Assembly (NCBI GenBank): GCA_031430645.1
Contig: JANPBY010000080.1
Location: 25,744 to 89,743, forward strand
DNA length: 64,000 bases
Source: JANPBY01 sp031430645
Lineage (GTDB): Bacteria; Actinomycetota; Actinomycetes; DATJPE01
Direction: 5' to 3'
In this document: piece after piece, positions 17,986 to 26,179 of the stretch
Numbering within the stretch: position 1 is the stretch's first letter
Layout: the number at the start of each line of letters is the position of its first letter
Made by a program: the position numbers and the translations under genes
The notes under the pieces: generated by a model
Told to the model about the DNA's origin: nothing
What the model saw: the letters and a program-made list of their open reading frames with translations, nothing else
Databases searched by the model: none

Positions 17986-19605
17986 TCATCCGCGGGCCTG
18001 GGACTTGATCCGGTTGGTGAGCTCGGTGACCTGGTTGTAGACGCTGCGGCGTTCAGCCATCAGCGTGCGAATCTTCCGGTCGGCATGCATCACCGTCGTG
18101 TGGTCGCGCCCACCAAACTGCTGGCCGATCTTGGGCAGGGACAGGTCCGTGAGCTCGCGGCACAGGTACATCGCGATCTGCCGGGCCGTGACGAGCACCC
18201 GGGAGCGGGAGGAGCCACAGAGGTCCTCCATGCTCAGCCCGAAGTAGGCCGCCGTCTGGGCCATGATCGTGGCCGAGGTGATCTCGGGGCCGGATGTGTC
18301 GGTGATGAGGTCCTTCAGGACGACCTCGGCGAGGGCCAGGTCGACGGGCTGCCGGTTGAGGCTGGCAAAGGCTGTCACCCGGATGAGCGCACCCTCGAGT
18401 TCGCGAATGTTGGTCGCGATCTTGCTTGCGATGTACTCCAGCACCTCCGGCGGCGCCGAGAGCCGCTCCTGGGCGGCCTTCTTGCGGAGGATGGCGATGC
18501 GGGTCTCGAGGTCGGGAGGCTGGACGTCGGTGATCAGACCCCACTCGAACCTGCTGCGCATCCGGTCCTCGAAGGCCGGCAACTGCTTGGGCGGTACGTC
18601 GCTGGTGATGACGATCTGCTTGTTGGCGTTGTGGAGGGTGTTGAAGGTATGGAAGAACTCTTCCTGCGTCTGCACCTTGCCCTGGAAGAACTGGATGTCG
18701 TCGACCAGCAGGATGTCGACGTCGCGGTAGCGGCGCTGGAACGCCGACGCCTTGTCGTCGCGGATGGAGTTGATGAAGTCGTTGGTGAACTCCTCTGAGC
18801 TCACGTAACGCACCCGGCAGCCGTTGTAGAGGCTGCGCGCGTAGTGCCCGATCGCGTGCAGCAGGTGAGTCTTGCCGAGTCCGCTCTCGCCGTAGATGAA
18901 CAGCGGGTTGTATGCCTTGGCCGGCGCTTCGGCTACCGCCACGGCCGCCGCATGCGCGAACCTGTTGCTCGAGCCGATGACGAAGGTGTCGAAGGTGTAT
19001 TTGTCGTTGAGCCGGCTCTGCTCGGCGTCACGGCGCGTGCTCGGCTGCCCAGCGCCGGGACGGACGCTTGGTTCGTAGATGTCTCCGGCTTCCTGGGCGC
19101 GCGACGTGCTCTCGCGCACGTCGGTCTGCCGACGTTCCCCGGGGAAGGTGGTGACTGCATCAAGCTGGTAGGCGAAGGTGGCATCGGCGACCTGGTCGGT
19201 GAGGTCTTCGAGGGAGCCTCGCTCGGAAGGGGCCCCGCCGCCCGCAGCATCAGGATCAACGGTGACCGCGATAGCCACGTCGCGGCCCAGCTCAATCGAT
19301 AGGGCGCGGGTCAGCGTGGGGCGCAGGCGGTTCTCGATGACGTCCCGGGCGAACTCGTTCGGCGCGGCGATGATGATCGCGTCGCCAACGACGGCCATCG
19401 GACGCGTCAAGCGCAGGAACGCGCTGTGCTGGGCGGAGACGTCCTGCAGCCCGGCGAGGGTGCGGGTCCAGATCGCAGCGAGGTCCTCGGGTGCTTCTAC
19501 CTGTGGGCTCGTTGGTTCGTCGACCACGAGCGGGCGCGCAGCGTCGCCATCGGCTGGCTCGAGCAACGATGTGCTGGCGGAGGTGAATGGAACGGTCGGC
19601 TGCAC
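17986..19605 (-). CDS. dnaA: Chromosomal replication initiator protein DnaA
   Basis: 539-aa AAA+ initiator that binds DnaA boxes and opens oriC. Domain I (about 40-115) is followed by a variable linker (about 120-200), the AAA+ domain with Walker A GESGLGKT (near residue 239) and Walker B DILLVDDIQF, and the domain IV helix-turn-helix with GGRDHTTVMHADRKI. The GTG at 19605 is chosen because GAAGGGGG precedes it by about 7 nt; the frame extends 28 codons further upstream, without a better site. Divergent from rpmH. Confidence 0.97.
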   Translation of the reverse strand: MQPTVPFTSASTSLLEPADGDAARPLVVDEPTSPQVEAPEDLAAIWTRTLAGLQDVSAQHSAFLRLTRPMAVVGDAIIIAAPNEFARDVIENRLRPTLTRALSIELGRDVAIAVTVDPDAAGGGAPSERGSLEDLTDQVADATFAYQLDAVTTFPGERRQTDVRESTSRAQEAGDIYEPSVRPGAGQPSTRRDAEQSRLNDKYTFDTFVIGSSNRFAHAAAVAVAEAPAKAYNPLFIYGESGLGKTHLLHAIGHYARSLYNGCRVRYVSSEEFTNDFINSIRDDKASAFQRRYRDVDILLVDDIQFFQGKVQTQEEFFHTFNTLHNANKQIVITSDVPPKQLPAFEDRMRSRFEWGLITDVQPPDLETRIAILRKKAAQERLSAPPEVLEYIASKIATNIRELEGALIRVTAFASLNRQPVDLALAEVVLKDLITDTSGPEITSATIMAQTAAYFGLSMEDLCGSSRSRVLVTARQIAMYLCRELTDLSLPKIGQQFGGRDHTTVMHADRKIRTLMAERRSVYNQVTELTNRIKSQARG

Positions 19606-19670
19606 CGTGGGGCCCCCTTCGAGGGTGCGTGAGCGTGTGTCATCGATCTGCGTGGCGGGGGAAGTGCATC

Positions 19671-19718
19671 CACACGGGTATCCGTTCACACGGGTATCCG
19701 TTCACACGGGTTTCATCC
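19671..19718 (+). repeat. 16-bp tandem repeat upstream of dnaA
   Basis: CACACGGGTATCCGTT occurs at 19671-19686 and 19687-19702, followed by a partial third copy from 19703. It lies in the probable dnaA leader among DnaA-box-like sequences (GCATCCACA 19666, TCATCCACA 19713, TCGTCCACA 19725). Iteron-like spacing suggests a protein-binding array. Confidence 0.8.
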
Positions 19719-19782
19719 ACACCGTCGTCCACAGGGTGTGTACGGCTGATGGTGGGTGTCTCGTGCGGCTACCGGAGCCGTG

Positions 19783-19812
19783 ACCCTAGTCACCCGAGTC
19801 GGGTTCGGACAA
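19783..19812 (-). promoter_or_regulatory. dnaA: Candidate dnaA promoter
   Basis: On the minus strand TTGTCC (19807-19812) and TAGGGT (19783-19788) are separated by 18 nt, a good housekeeping sigma match about 180 nt upstream of dnaA. A perfect DnaA box TTGTCCACA lies at 19817-19825 just upstream of the -35, and more boxes lie downstream, consistent with DnaA autoregulation. Inferred from motif only. Confidence 0.4.
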
Positions 19813-20136
19813 GCCGTTGTCCACAGATCCTGGCCCAATCTCGTACGCCTTCGGCGTGTCGCGCCCTGCCGGGGGAGTCGTTGGGCCACTCTGGGGGGTT
19901 ACTTTCTGGCTGTTTGTGGCCCTCGATTGCGGGCGCTGCGGACGTCGACGGTTTGACCGTGCTCGGGGTGCCGCCGTACCGTGGCACGTCGGTCTCGGTT
20001 GACGGCTGGTGTCGTATGCCTGTCGCGCCTCGCGCGCGGGTGTCCGGTGGCAGCCGTCGGTCGCCAGTCTGGCCATCCCTTCCTACGTGCCGAAGGCCCG
20101 TTCAGCCCCGTTCGTTCCCGAATTCCGGAGTCTCCA

Positions 20137-20274
20137 GTGAGCAAGCGCACCTATCAGCCGAACAACCGTCGGCGGGCCAAAACCCACGGCTTCCGGCTGC
20201 GGATGCGGACCCGCGCCGGCCGGGCGATCCTGGGCGACCGTCGTCGCAAGGGCCGCTCGGAGCTCTCGGCCTGA
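20137..20274 (+). CDS. rpmH: 50S ribosomal protein L34
   Basis: 45-aa basic ribosomal protein of the large subunit. The sequence MSKRTYQPNNRRRAKTHGF then RLRMRTRAGRAIL and RRRKGRSELSA is canonical L34. GTG start with GGAG 6 nt upstream. First gene of the conserved rpmH-rnpA-yidD-yidC-khpB-rsmG operon, divergent from dnaA. Confidence 0.98.
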   Translation: MSKRTYQPNNRRRAKTHGFRLRMRTRAGRAILGDRRRKGRSELSA

Positions 20275-20290
20275 CGAGCGCGGCCCGTCC

Positions 20291-20710
20291 GTGCTCCCCG
20301 CCCCGCACCGCATGACCCGCCGCGACGACTTTGGTCGCGCGGTTCGTGCTGGGCGTCGTGCGGGGCGACCTACGGTGGTGGCTCATCTCCAGCTCAGCCC
20401 CACGGCCGCAACGACGCAGCCGGCTCGAGTCGGCCTGGTCGTCTCCAAGGCCGTCGGTGGTGCGGTGACCCGCAATCAGGTGAGCCGGCGTTTGCGTCAT
20501 CAGATGCAGACCAGGGTGTCGCGTCTGGCGTCTGGGTCGCTCCTGGTGCTTCGGGCCCAGCCCGCCGCGGCGTCGGCCAGCTCGGAGCTGCTTGGCGCTG
20601 ACCTCGACCGAGTGCTCGACCGAATGCTCGACCAGGGGCTCACAGGAACCTCCGAGCCGACTGATCGCCGCAACCTCCGTCCCCATCCGGGACCCGGGGC
20701 GCGAAGATGA
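20291..20710 (+). CDS. rnpA: Ribonuclease P protein component
   Basis: 139-aa protein cofactor of RNase P, which matures tRNA 5' ends. The RNR signature region reads GGAVTRNQVSRRLRHQM, with Gln at the second Arg position of the usual RNR. GTG start. Near the C-terminus a 12-bp duplication (20611-20634) encodes VLDR/MLDQ repeats, and the tail (PTDRRNLRPHPGPGARR) is longer than in most homologues. Overlaps yidD by 4 nt. Confidence 0.94.
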   Translation: MLPAPHRMTRRDDFGRAVRAGRRAGRPTVVAHLQLSPTAATTQPARVGLVVSKAVGGAVTRNQVSRRLRHQMQTRVSRLASGSLLVLRAQPAAASASSELLGADLDRVLDRMLDQGLTGTSEPTDRRNLRPHPGPGARR

Positions 20711-20994
20711 GCGAGGCCACGATCGTCGAGGTCAGCCGCGCCAGCCTTGGCGCCCGAGTGGTGCGAGCACCGTTCTTGGCCCTCATCGTGGCCTACCAGC
20801 GGGTGGTCTCGCCCTGGACCTCGAGCTCGTGCCGCTATTACCCCTCCTGCTCGGCCTACGCCTATCAGGCGATCGCGGCGCACGGCGTGCTTCGCGGCAG
20901 CTGGCTCGGCGGTCGACGGCTGCTCCGGTGTCACCCATGGGCTGCCGGTGGTCCCGACCCCGTCCCCTCCAACCAAGACTCTCGAGGAGCCTGA
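20707..20994 (+). CDS. yidD: Membrane protein insertion efficiency factor YidD
   Basis: 95-aa YidD protein, which assists YidC-dependent membrane insertion. The family signature is complete: YQRVVSPWTSSSCRYYPSCSAYAYQAI followed by GSWLGGRRLLRCHPWAAGGPDPVP. Start overlaps rnpA stop by 4 nt; 3 nt separate it from yidC. An amphipathic N-terminal helix probably associates with the membrane. Confidence 0.96.
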   Translation: MSEATIVEVSRASLGARVVRAPFLALIVAYQRVVSPWTSSSCRYYPSCSAYAYQAIAAHGVLRGSWLGGRRLLRCHPWAAGGPDPVPSNQDSRGA

Positions 20995-20997
20995 GCC

Positions 20998-22002
20998 GTG
21001 GGTCTACTGAACCCGCTCTACAACGCGGTCTCGTGGGTGCTGTTGCGCTTCCACGACCTGTGGAGTCAAATCTTTGCCCCCACGAGCGGTACTGCCTGGG
21101 GATTGTCCATCGTCGGTCTCGTGGTCGTGCTCCGAATCCTGCTCTTCCCGTTGTTCGTCAAGCAGATCAAGGCCCAGCGCGGACTTCAACAGCTGCAGCC
21201 GCAGATGAAGGAGATCCAGAAAAAGTACAAGGACGACCGGCAGAAGCAGTCCGAAGAGATGATGAAGCTCTACAAGGACACCGGAACCAACCCACTGTCC
21301 TCGTGCTTGCCCATCATCGTGCAAGCACCGTTCTTCTTCGCGCTCTTCCACGTGCTCAACGAGGTGTCCAAGGGCAACACCGTCGGGGTGATGACCCAGG
21401 TCAACGTGGAGTCGATGCGGCAGGCGACGATCTTCGGTGCGCCGATCTACGAGACGTTCACCAAAGCCACCGAACTCGACGTCAAGATCGTTGCGGCGAC
21501 GATGATCTTGTTGATGACCGCGTCGACGTTCATCACTCAGCGCCAGCTGATGGTCAAGAACATGCCGGTTGGCGTGGACAACCCGATGGCGCAGCAGCAG
21601 AAGATCCTGCTGTACGTCTTCCCGGTCATGTTCGCCGTCTTCGGCATCAACTTCCCGATTGGTGTCCTCATCTACTGGCTGACCACCAACGTCTGGACGA
21701 TGGGTCAGCAGTTCTGGGTGATCAGGCGCAACCCCACCCCAGGATCGGCAGCCTGGGAGGATCTGGAGTTACGCAAGCGGGCCAAGGCCATCAGCCGAGG
21801 CGAACCGATCCCGGTCCCTGAGGTGCCGGTTGCTCCTCCAGTGGTGCGCGCTCAACCCAAGCGGCAGTCCAAGAGCCAACGCAAGGGTGGCAGTCGCAGC
21901 CCCGCCGCTTCCGGCGATGCGGCATCCGTCGAGAGCCCTGATCCCCCTGATCCCCCTGATCCCCCCAAGACCGTCGGTACCCCCGACGAGGAGACCCCGT
22001 GA
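20998..22002 (+). CDS. yidC: Membrane protein insertase YidC
   Basis: 334-aa Oxa1/YidC insertase that integrates membrane proteins alone or with SecYEG. The conserved core (LRILLFPLFVKQIKAQRGLQ, MMKLYKDTGTNPLSSCLPI) includes the hydrophilic-groove Arg, and about five membrane helices follow. There is no large periplasmic domain, as usual for Gram-positives. The C-terminal tail is basic, then Pro-rich with a 9-bp tandem repeat (21937-21963) encoding PDP units. GTG start; overlaps khpB by 4 nt. Confidence 0.96.
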   Translation: MGLLNPLYNAVSWVLLRFHDLWSQIFAPTSGTAWGLSIVGLVVVLRILLFPLFVKQIKAQRGLQQLQPQMKEIQKKYKDDRQKQSEEMMKLYKDTGTNPLSSCLPIIVQAPFFFALFHVLNEVSKGNTVGVMTQVNVESMRQATIFGAPIYETFTKATELDVKIVAATMILLMTASTFITQRQLMVKNMPVGVDNPMAQQQKILLYVFPVMFAVFGINFPIGVLIYWLTTNVWTMGQQFWVIRRNPTPGSAAWEDLELRKRAKAISRGEPIPVPEVPVAPPVVRAQPKRQSKSQRKGGSRSPAASGDAASVESPDPPDPPDPPKTVGTPDEETP

Positions 22003-22601
22003 CCCCGGAGCGAACCGTGACTGAAGAGACGACCGTTATGGACGAGCTGACTGAGCCGACTGAATCCGATGCGACTGAATCCGATGCGACTGGATCCGAC
22101 GACGCCGAGGCGGAGGAACGCACCGCTGTCCCCGCCGTATCAGCGGCACAACGCCTGGAGAACGAGGGCGACATCGCTGCGGACTACCTCGAGGGCTTGC
22201 TCGACATCGCCGACCTCGACGGTGACATCGACATGGATGTCGAGGGAGACCGCGCCATGGTCTCGATTGTCGGGACGAATATCACCGAGTTGGTGGGCCG
22301 GAACGGTGAGGTCCTTGACGCGCTCCAAGAACTCACCCGGCTCGCGGTCCTCCGGGAGACCGGCGAGCGGAGCCGTTTGATGCTTGATGTGGCGGGCCAC
22401 CGCGCCCGACTGCGTGAGGAGCTCACGGTGCGCGGCACGAAGGCCGCCGAGGACGCCCGCGCGAGTGGTGAACCGGTGCGGCTGGTCCCGATGACCCCCT
22501 TTGAGCGGAAGATCGTGCACGACGCTGTCGCTGCCGCCGGGCTCACCAGTGAGTCCGAGGGTGTGGAGCCCGGTCGCTACGTCGTTGTCCTTCCCCGCTG
22601 A
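21999..22601 (+). CDS. khpB: KhpB/Jag family RNA-binding protein
   Basis: 200-aa protein with a KH domain (VEGDRAMVSIVGTNITELVGRNGEVLDAL) and a C-terminal R3H domain (MTPFERKIVHDAVAAAGLTSESEG). It lacks a clear Jag_N domain; the N-terminal 60 residues are acidic and include a 15-bp tandem repeat (22058-22102) encoding ESDAT units. KhpB binds RNA with KhpA and affects cell elongation in firmicutes. GTG start overlapping the yidC stop. Confidence 0.93.
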   Translation: MTPERTVTEETTVMDELTEPTESDATESDATGSDDAEAEERTAVPAVSAAQRLENEGDIAADYLEGLLDIADLDGDIDMDVEGDRAMVSIVGTNITELVGRNGEVLDALQELTRLAVLRETGERSRLMLDVAGHRARLREELTVRGTKAAEDARASGEPVRLVPMTPFERKIVHDAVAAAGLTSESEGVEPGRYVVVLPR

Positions 22602-22612
22602 GTCTGAGGCGC

Positions 22613-22628
22613 TGTTTCACGTGAAACA
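22613..22628. promoter_or_regulatory. parS: parS centromere site (perfect)
   Basis: TGTTTCACGTGAAACA is an exact match to the bacterial parS consensus bound by ParB. It lies between khpB and rsmG, 1.6 kb from parB. It would nucleate ParB spreading and origin segregation by ParA. Confidence 0.97.
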
Positions 22629-22637
22629 GGGCTGCCC

Positions 22638-23303
22638 GTGATGGCGGCAGGCCAGGGTCCCGCGGCGGCCCTCGCTCTGCCGCCTGCCGCGGCGGCGGCG
22701 GCGTTCGGTGACCGGCTCGCACTGGCGCAGCGTTACGCCGAGTGGCTCGCGGGCGCTGGCGTCGAGCGCGGCCTGCTCGGACCCCGCGAAGTCCCCAGGC
22801 TCTGGGATCGACATCTGCTGAACTGCGTGGTCTTGGCGCCGCTCCTGGGTGAATCCGCGCTTGTGGGTGACGTCGGCAGCGGGGCCGGACTTCCCGGTAT
22901 CGTCGTGGCGATCGCTCGGCCGGACCTGTCGGTCGTGCTCGTCGAACCGCTGCTTCGGCGCGCAGACTTCCTGCGCGAGGTGGTAGCCGACCTGGGCCTG
23001 TCCTCGGTCGAGGTCGTTCGTGAGCGTGCTGAACAGGCCCAAGAGCGAAACTTCGACGTGGTGACCGCTCGCGCGGTGGCCCCGTTGACCCGTTTGCTCG
23101 GGTGGACGTTGCCGTTGTTGAGACCAGGCGGGGAGCTGCTTGCGATCAAGGGGTCTTCGGCCGCCGAGGAACTGCGGATGGCCGGTGATCTGCTCAGCCG
23201 CTGGAGGATCGAGGAGGCTCAGGTGCTGCAGGTCGGACACGGCGTGGTCGAGCCGGTGACCACGGTCGTCCGGATCCGGCTTGGGTCGGGGCGCTCCCGG
23301 TGA
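22638..23303 (+). CDS. rsmG: 16S rRNA (guanine-N7)-methyltransferase RsmG
   Basis: 221-aa SAM-dependent methyltransferase (GidB) that methylates G527 of 16S rRNA. The SAM-binding motif is VGDVGSGAGLPGIVVAIARPD and the catalytic region is VVTARAVAPLTRLLGW. The N-terminus is Ala-rich, with adjacent GTG and ATG starts (22638, 22641) directly downstream of parS. Overlaps parA by 4 nt. Loss of this gene gives low-level streptomycin resistance in other bacteria. Confidence 0.96.
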   Translation: MMAAGQGPAAALALPPAAAAAAFGDRLALAQRYAEWLAGAGVERGLLGPREVPRLWDRHLLNCVVLAPLLGESALVGDVGSGAGLPGIVVAIARPDLSVVLVEPLLRRADFLREVVADLGLSSVEVVRERAEQAQERNFDVVTARAVAPLTRLLGWTLPLLRPGGELLAIKGSSAAEELRMAGDLLSRWRIEEAQVLQVGHGVVEPVTTVVRIRLGSGRSR

Positions 23304-24238
23304 CTGAGGCAAGAGCGGTTTCACGTGAAACCTTTGACGCAGACCACGCAGACCACGCAGACACCCCGATCGGGCAGGCGGCGGCGACGGCCGTGCGGGT
23401 GATGGGGGGGCGAGTCGGGGAGCTGCCCCGTCCGCCCAAGACCCGGATCATCACGGTGGCCAACCAGAAGGGCGGCGTGGGAAAGACGACGAGCGCCGTC
23501 AACCTGGCTGCGGCGCTGGCTCTGCACGGCCTGGTAGTCCTCGTCCTCGACCTGGACGCCCAGGGCAATGCGTCGACTGCCCTCGGGATTCCGCATCAGG
23601 TCGGTACGCCGAGCATCTATGAGGTCCTCGTCGACGGTTTGCCCCTCTCCTCGGTCGTCCAGGACTCCCCGGACCTCCAAGGCCTGCGGGTGGCCCCGGC
23701 CACGATCGATCTGGCCGGAGCGGAGATCGAGTTGGTGTCGCTCGTCGCCCGAGAGACGCGCCTCGACCGGGCGCTGCGGGCCTATCTGGTCGCGGAGGCC
23801 CTGGCCGGTCGCCCGGTGGACTACGTGCTGATCGACTGCCCACCCTCATTGGGCCTGCTCACCGTGAACGCGCTCGTCGCCGGTGAGGAGGTACTCATCC
23901 CGATCCAGTGCGAGTACTACGCCTTGGAGGGTTTGGGGCAACTCGTCCGTACGATCGACTTGATCAAGGTTCATCTGAATCCCACGCTGCACCTGTCGAC
24001 CATCCTGCTGACGATGTACGACGGGCGAACCAAGCTCGCGGCCCAGGTGGCCGAAGAGGTCCGCATGCATTTCGGTAACGTCGTCCTCCCCACCGCCGTG
24101 CCGCGGTCGGTGCGGGTGTCCGAGGCGCCGAGCTTTGCCCAGACGGTGATCACGTACGACCCCGGGTCCACGGGAGCGTTGTCCTATCTCGAGGCCGCGC
24201 GCGAACTGGCCGGTCATCAACGAGAGGAGCAGGTGTGA
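23300..24238 (+). CDS. parA: Chromosome partitioning ATPase ParA
   Basis: 312-aa Walker-type ATPase that moves ParB-parS complexes. The deviant Walker A motif is ANQKGGVGKTTSAVNLA, Walker A' is LDLDAQGNAST and Walker B is YVLIDCPPSLGLLTVNAL. GTG start. The N-terminal segment contains the parS-derived peptide AVSRETF and a 9-bp repeat (23339-23365) encoding ADH units. Stop overlaps the parB start by 4 nt. Confidence 0.97.
   Translation: MTEARAVSRETFDADHADHADTPIGQAAATAVRVMGGRVGELPRPPKTRIITVANQKGGVGKTTSAVNLAAALALHGLVVLVLDLDAQGNASTALGIPHQVGTPSIYEVLVDGLPLSSVVQDSPDLQGLRVAPATIDLAGAEIELVSLVARETRLDRALRAYLVAEALAGRPVDYVLIDCPPSLGLLTVNALVAGEEVLIPIQCEYYALEGLGQLVRTIDLIKVHLNPTLHLSTILLTMYDGRTKLAAQVAEEVRMHFGNVVLPTAVPRSVRVSEAPSFAQTVITYDPGSTGALSYLEAARELAGHQREEQV
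23317..23332. promoter_or_regulatory. parS: Second parS site inside parA
   Basis: GGTTTCACGTGAAACC matches the parS consensus at 14 of 16 positions (only the outermost pair differs) and is a perfect palindrome. It lies in codons 6-11 of parA, where it encodes the VSRETF peptide common in actinobacterial ParA N-termini. Confidence 0.93.
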
Positions 24239-25212
24239 ACGCGCGACGAGGCGGACTCGGTCGGGGACTGGGTGCCCTGATCCCGAGCGGGCCCCCTGCA
24301 GAGGATGACGGTTCGTCGGCGCGTGTGCCAGCCAGCGGGGTTTCGGAGGATTCCTCGCCTGTTGCGTCTTTTGTGCTCGAGCGAGCGGCCGCGGCGCACT
24401 TCGCCGAACTACCCGTGGGGTCGATCCAGCCCAATCCCCGCCAGCCCCGGCAAATCTTTGATGAAGAGGCGCTGGCCGAACTCGTGCACAGCATCAAGGA
24501 GATCGGCCTGCTGCAGCCGGTTGTCGTTCGGCCAACCGGGCCAGGGGCGTATGAGCTGGTCATGGGCGAGCGTCGTTGGCGAGCGACTCAGGCAGCCGGC
24601 CTCGACACGATCCCCGCAATCGTCCGCGAGACCGAAGACGACGCGATGCTGCGCGACGCCCTGCTCGAGAACCTCCATCGCAGTCAGCTCAACCCCCTCG
24701 AAGAGGCGGCGGCCTATGACCAGCTGCTCAAAGACTTCGGCTGCACTCACGACGAGCTCGCCCAGCGGATCGGCCGATCTCGGCCGCAGATCTCCAACAC
24801 CATCAGACTGCTCAAGCTGTCCCCCCAGGTGCAACGCAGAGTCGCCGCCGGCGTGCTGTCAGCAGGTCACGCGAGAGCGCTGTTGGGGTTGGAAAGCCCC
24901 GAAGCCCAGGACAGGCTGGCTCAGCGAATTGTGGCCGAGGGGCTCTCGGTACGCGCGGTGGAGGAGATCGTCGCGCTCGGTGGTGATCCGACGCCAACAG
25001 CGGCGCGGGCCACGCCGCGCACGATGGTGGCCCCCGGTCTCGAGGACCTTGCCGCCCGTTTGTCGGACCGTTTGGAGACCCGGGTGCGGGTTCAACTCGG
25101 CCGAACGAAGGGTGTGGTGACGATTGAGTTCGCGAGCCTGGAAGACCTCGACCGGATCGTCAATGTCATTGAAAGCAAGGTCATCGAAAGCGGCGTCATC
25201 GACCGGGTCTGA
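24235..25212 (+). CDS. parB: Chromosome partitioning protein ParB
   Basis: 325-aa CTP-dependent clamp that loads at parS. The N-terminus has the ParA-activating motif RRGGLGRGLGALIP; the CTPase/ParB domain shows NPRQPRQIFDEEALAELVHSI, GERRWRAT and ENLHRSQLNPLEEAAAYDQL; an HTH follows (LAQRIGRSRPQISNTIRLL). The dimerisation domain ends in a 15-bp imperfect triple repeat (about 25162-25206) giving VIES/VIES/VIDR. GTG start. Its end overlaps the convergent ddl gene by 17 nt. Confidence 0.97.
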   Translation: MNARRGGLGRGLGALIPSGPPAEDDGSSARVPASGVSEDSSPVASFVLERAAAAHFAELPVGSIQPNPRQPRQIFDEEALAELVHSIKEIGLLQPVVVRPTGPGAYELVMGERRWRATQAAGLDTIPAIVRETEDDAMLRDALLENLHRSQLNPLEEAAAYDQLLKDFGCTHDELAQRIGRSRPQISNTIRLLKLSPQVQRRVAAGVLSAGHARALLGLESPEAQDRLAQRIVAEGLSVRAVEEIVALGGDPTPTAARATPRTMVAPGLEDLAARLSDRLETRVRVQLGRTKGVVTIEFASLEDLDRIVNVIESKVIESGVIDRV

Positions 25213-26179
25213 GGGCCTGCTCGACCAAGGTGCGACAGACCGTCCCCAAGTCCAGCCCCGCTGCGGCGACCGCCTGCGGCAACAACGAGGTCTCGGTCAT
25301 GCCGGGAGAGACGTTGGCCTCGAGGAACCACGGCGTGCCGGCCGCGTCGACGATCAGGTCTGAGCGGGACAGGTCGCGCAGGCCCAAGGCGGCATGGGCC
25401 TCCAGTGCCACGGCTGCACACTGAGCCGCAACGGTTGCACTGAGCCGGGCGGGGGCGAAGAACTCGGTGGCGCCCGCGGTATAGCGGGCGGCATAGTCGT
25501 AGAAGCCACCGTCTGGGACCACCTCGACAGCAGGCAAGGCCATCGGTCCCTGACCGAGGTCAACCACGGACACTGCAACCTCGACTCCAGTGATCTGGGT
25601 CTCGACGAGGGCGGTGTCGGCATAGGCGAAGGCCGCGACCATCGCGGCTGGCAGGTCCTCCGCCCGGTCGACGACGGAGGCACCCAAGGCTGACCCTCCG
25701 CGGGAGGGTTTGACCATCAGGGGAAGCTTGAGCCGGGCCACCAAAGCCTCGAGGACGGCACCGGCTCCCAACTCACGAAACGTGGCGTGCGGAAGCACCA
25801 CACCAGCCGGCACGGCAACCCCCCTGGCGGCGACGGTGGACTTGGCGACCGGCTTGTCAAAGGTTCCACGACAGGGTTGCGGACGTGACCCGACATAAGG
25901 GATGCCGATCAGTTCTAAGACGTCGCGGATAGCTCCGTCCTCGCCGGCCTGGCCGTGCAGGAGGGGAACCACCACGTCCGGTGGATCCGCCATGAGCGCC
26001 GGCAACAGCGCTGCGTCGGCGTCGAGTACCCGGACCTCCAGCCCGGCTCCGCGCAGGGCCTCAGCGACCCGCCGTCCGGAGCGCACCGAGACCTCACGCT
26101 CATGGGAGAGCCCGCCGGCGATGACCGCGACCGTGGGACCTGCACCAGACCCTTGATGCATGCGTGATCTGGTGCTCAT
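25196..26179 (-). CDS. ddl: D-alanine--D-alanine ligase
   Basis: 327-aa ATP-grasp enzyme joining two D-Ala for peptidoglycan. Motifs include VIAGGLSHEREVSVRSGR, PLLHGQAGEDGAIRDVLELIGIPYVGS, LPLMVKPSRGGSALGASVV and the metal-binding FLEANVSPGMTETSLLPQ. An alternative ATG 18 nt downstream (MHQGSGAG) is equally possible. It lacks the long insert of some Ddl proteins and is at the short end for the family. Start overlaps the aminotransferase stop by 4 nt. Confidence 0.88.
   Translation of the reverse strand: MSTRSRMHQGSGAGPTVAVIAGGLSHEREVSVRSGRRVAEALRGAGLEVRVLDADAALLPALMADPPDVVVPLLHGQAGEDGAIRDVLELIGIPYVGSRPQPCRGTFDKPVAKSTVAARGVAVPAGVVLPHATFRELGAGAVLEALVARLKLPLMVKPSRGGSALGASVVDRAEDLPAAMVAAFAYADTALVETQITGVEVAVSVVDLGQGPMALPAVEVVPDGGFYDYAARYTAGATEFFAPARLSATVAAQCAAVALEAHAALGLRDLSRSDLIVDAAGTPWFLEANVSPGMTETSLLPQAVAAAGLDLGTVCRTLVEQALRPGR

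Larger units (their letters stand above)
19606..20136. other. dnaA-rpmH divergent intergenic region
   Basis: 531-nt gene-free interval. It contains the dnaA leader with 16-bp repeats and DnaA-box-like sequences (19666-19733), a perfect TTGTCCACA box (19817-19825), a candidate dnaA promoter, and a candidate rpmH promoter on the plus strand (TTGACC 19953-19958, 18 nt, TACCGT 19977-19982). The rest (about 19990-20120) is GC-rich leader of rpmH with no further structure recognised. Confidence 0.6.
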
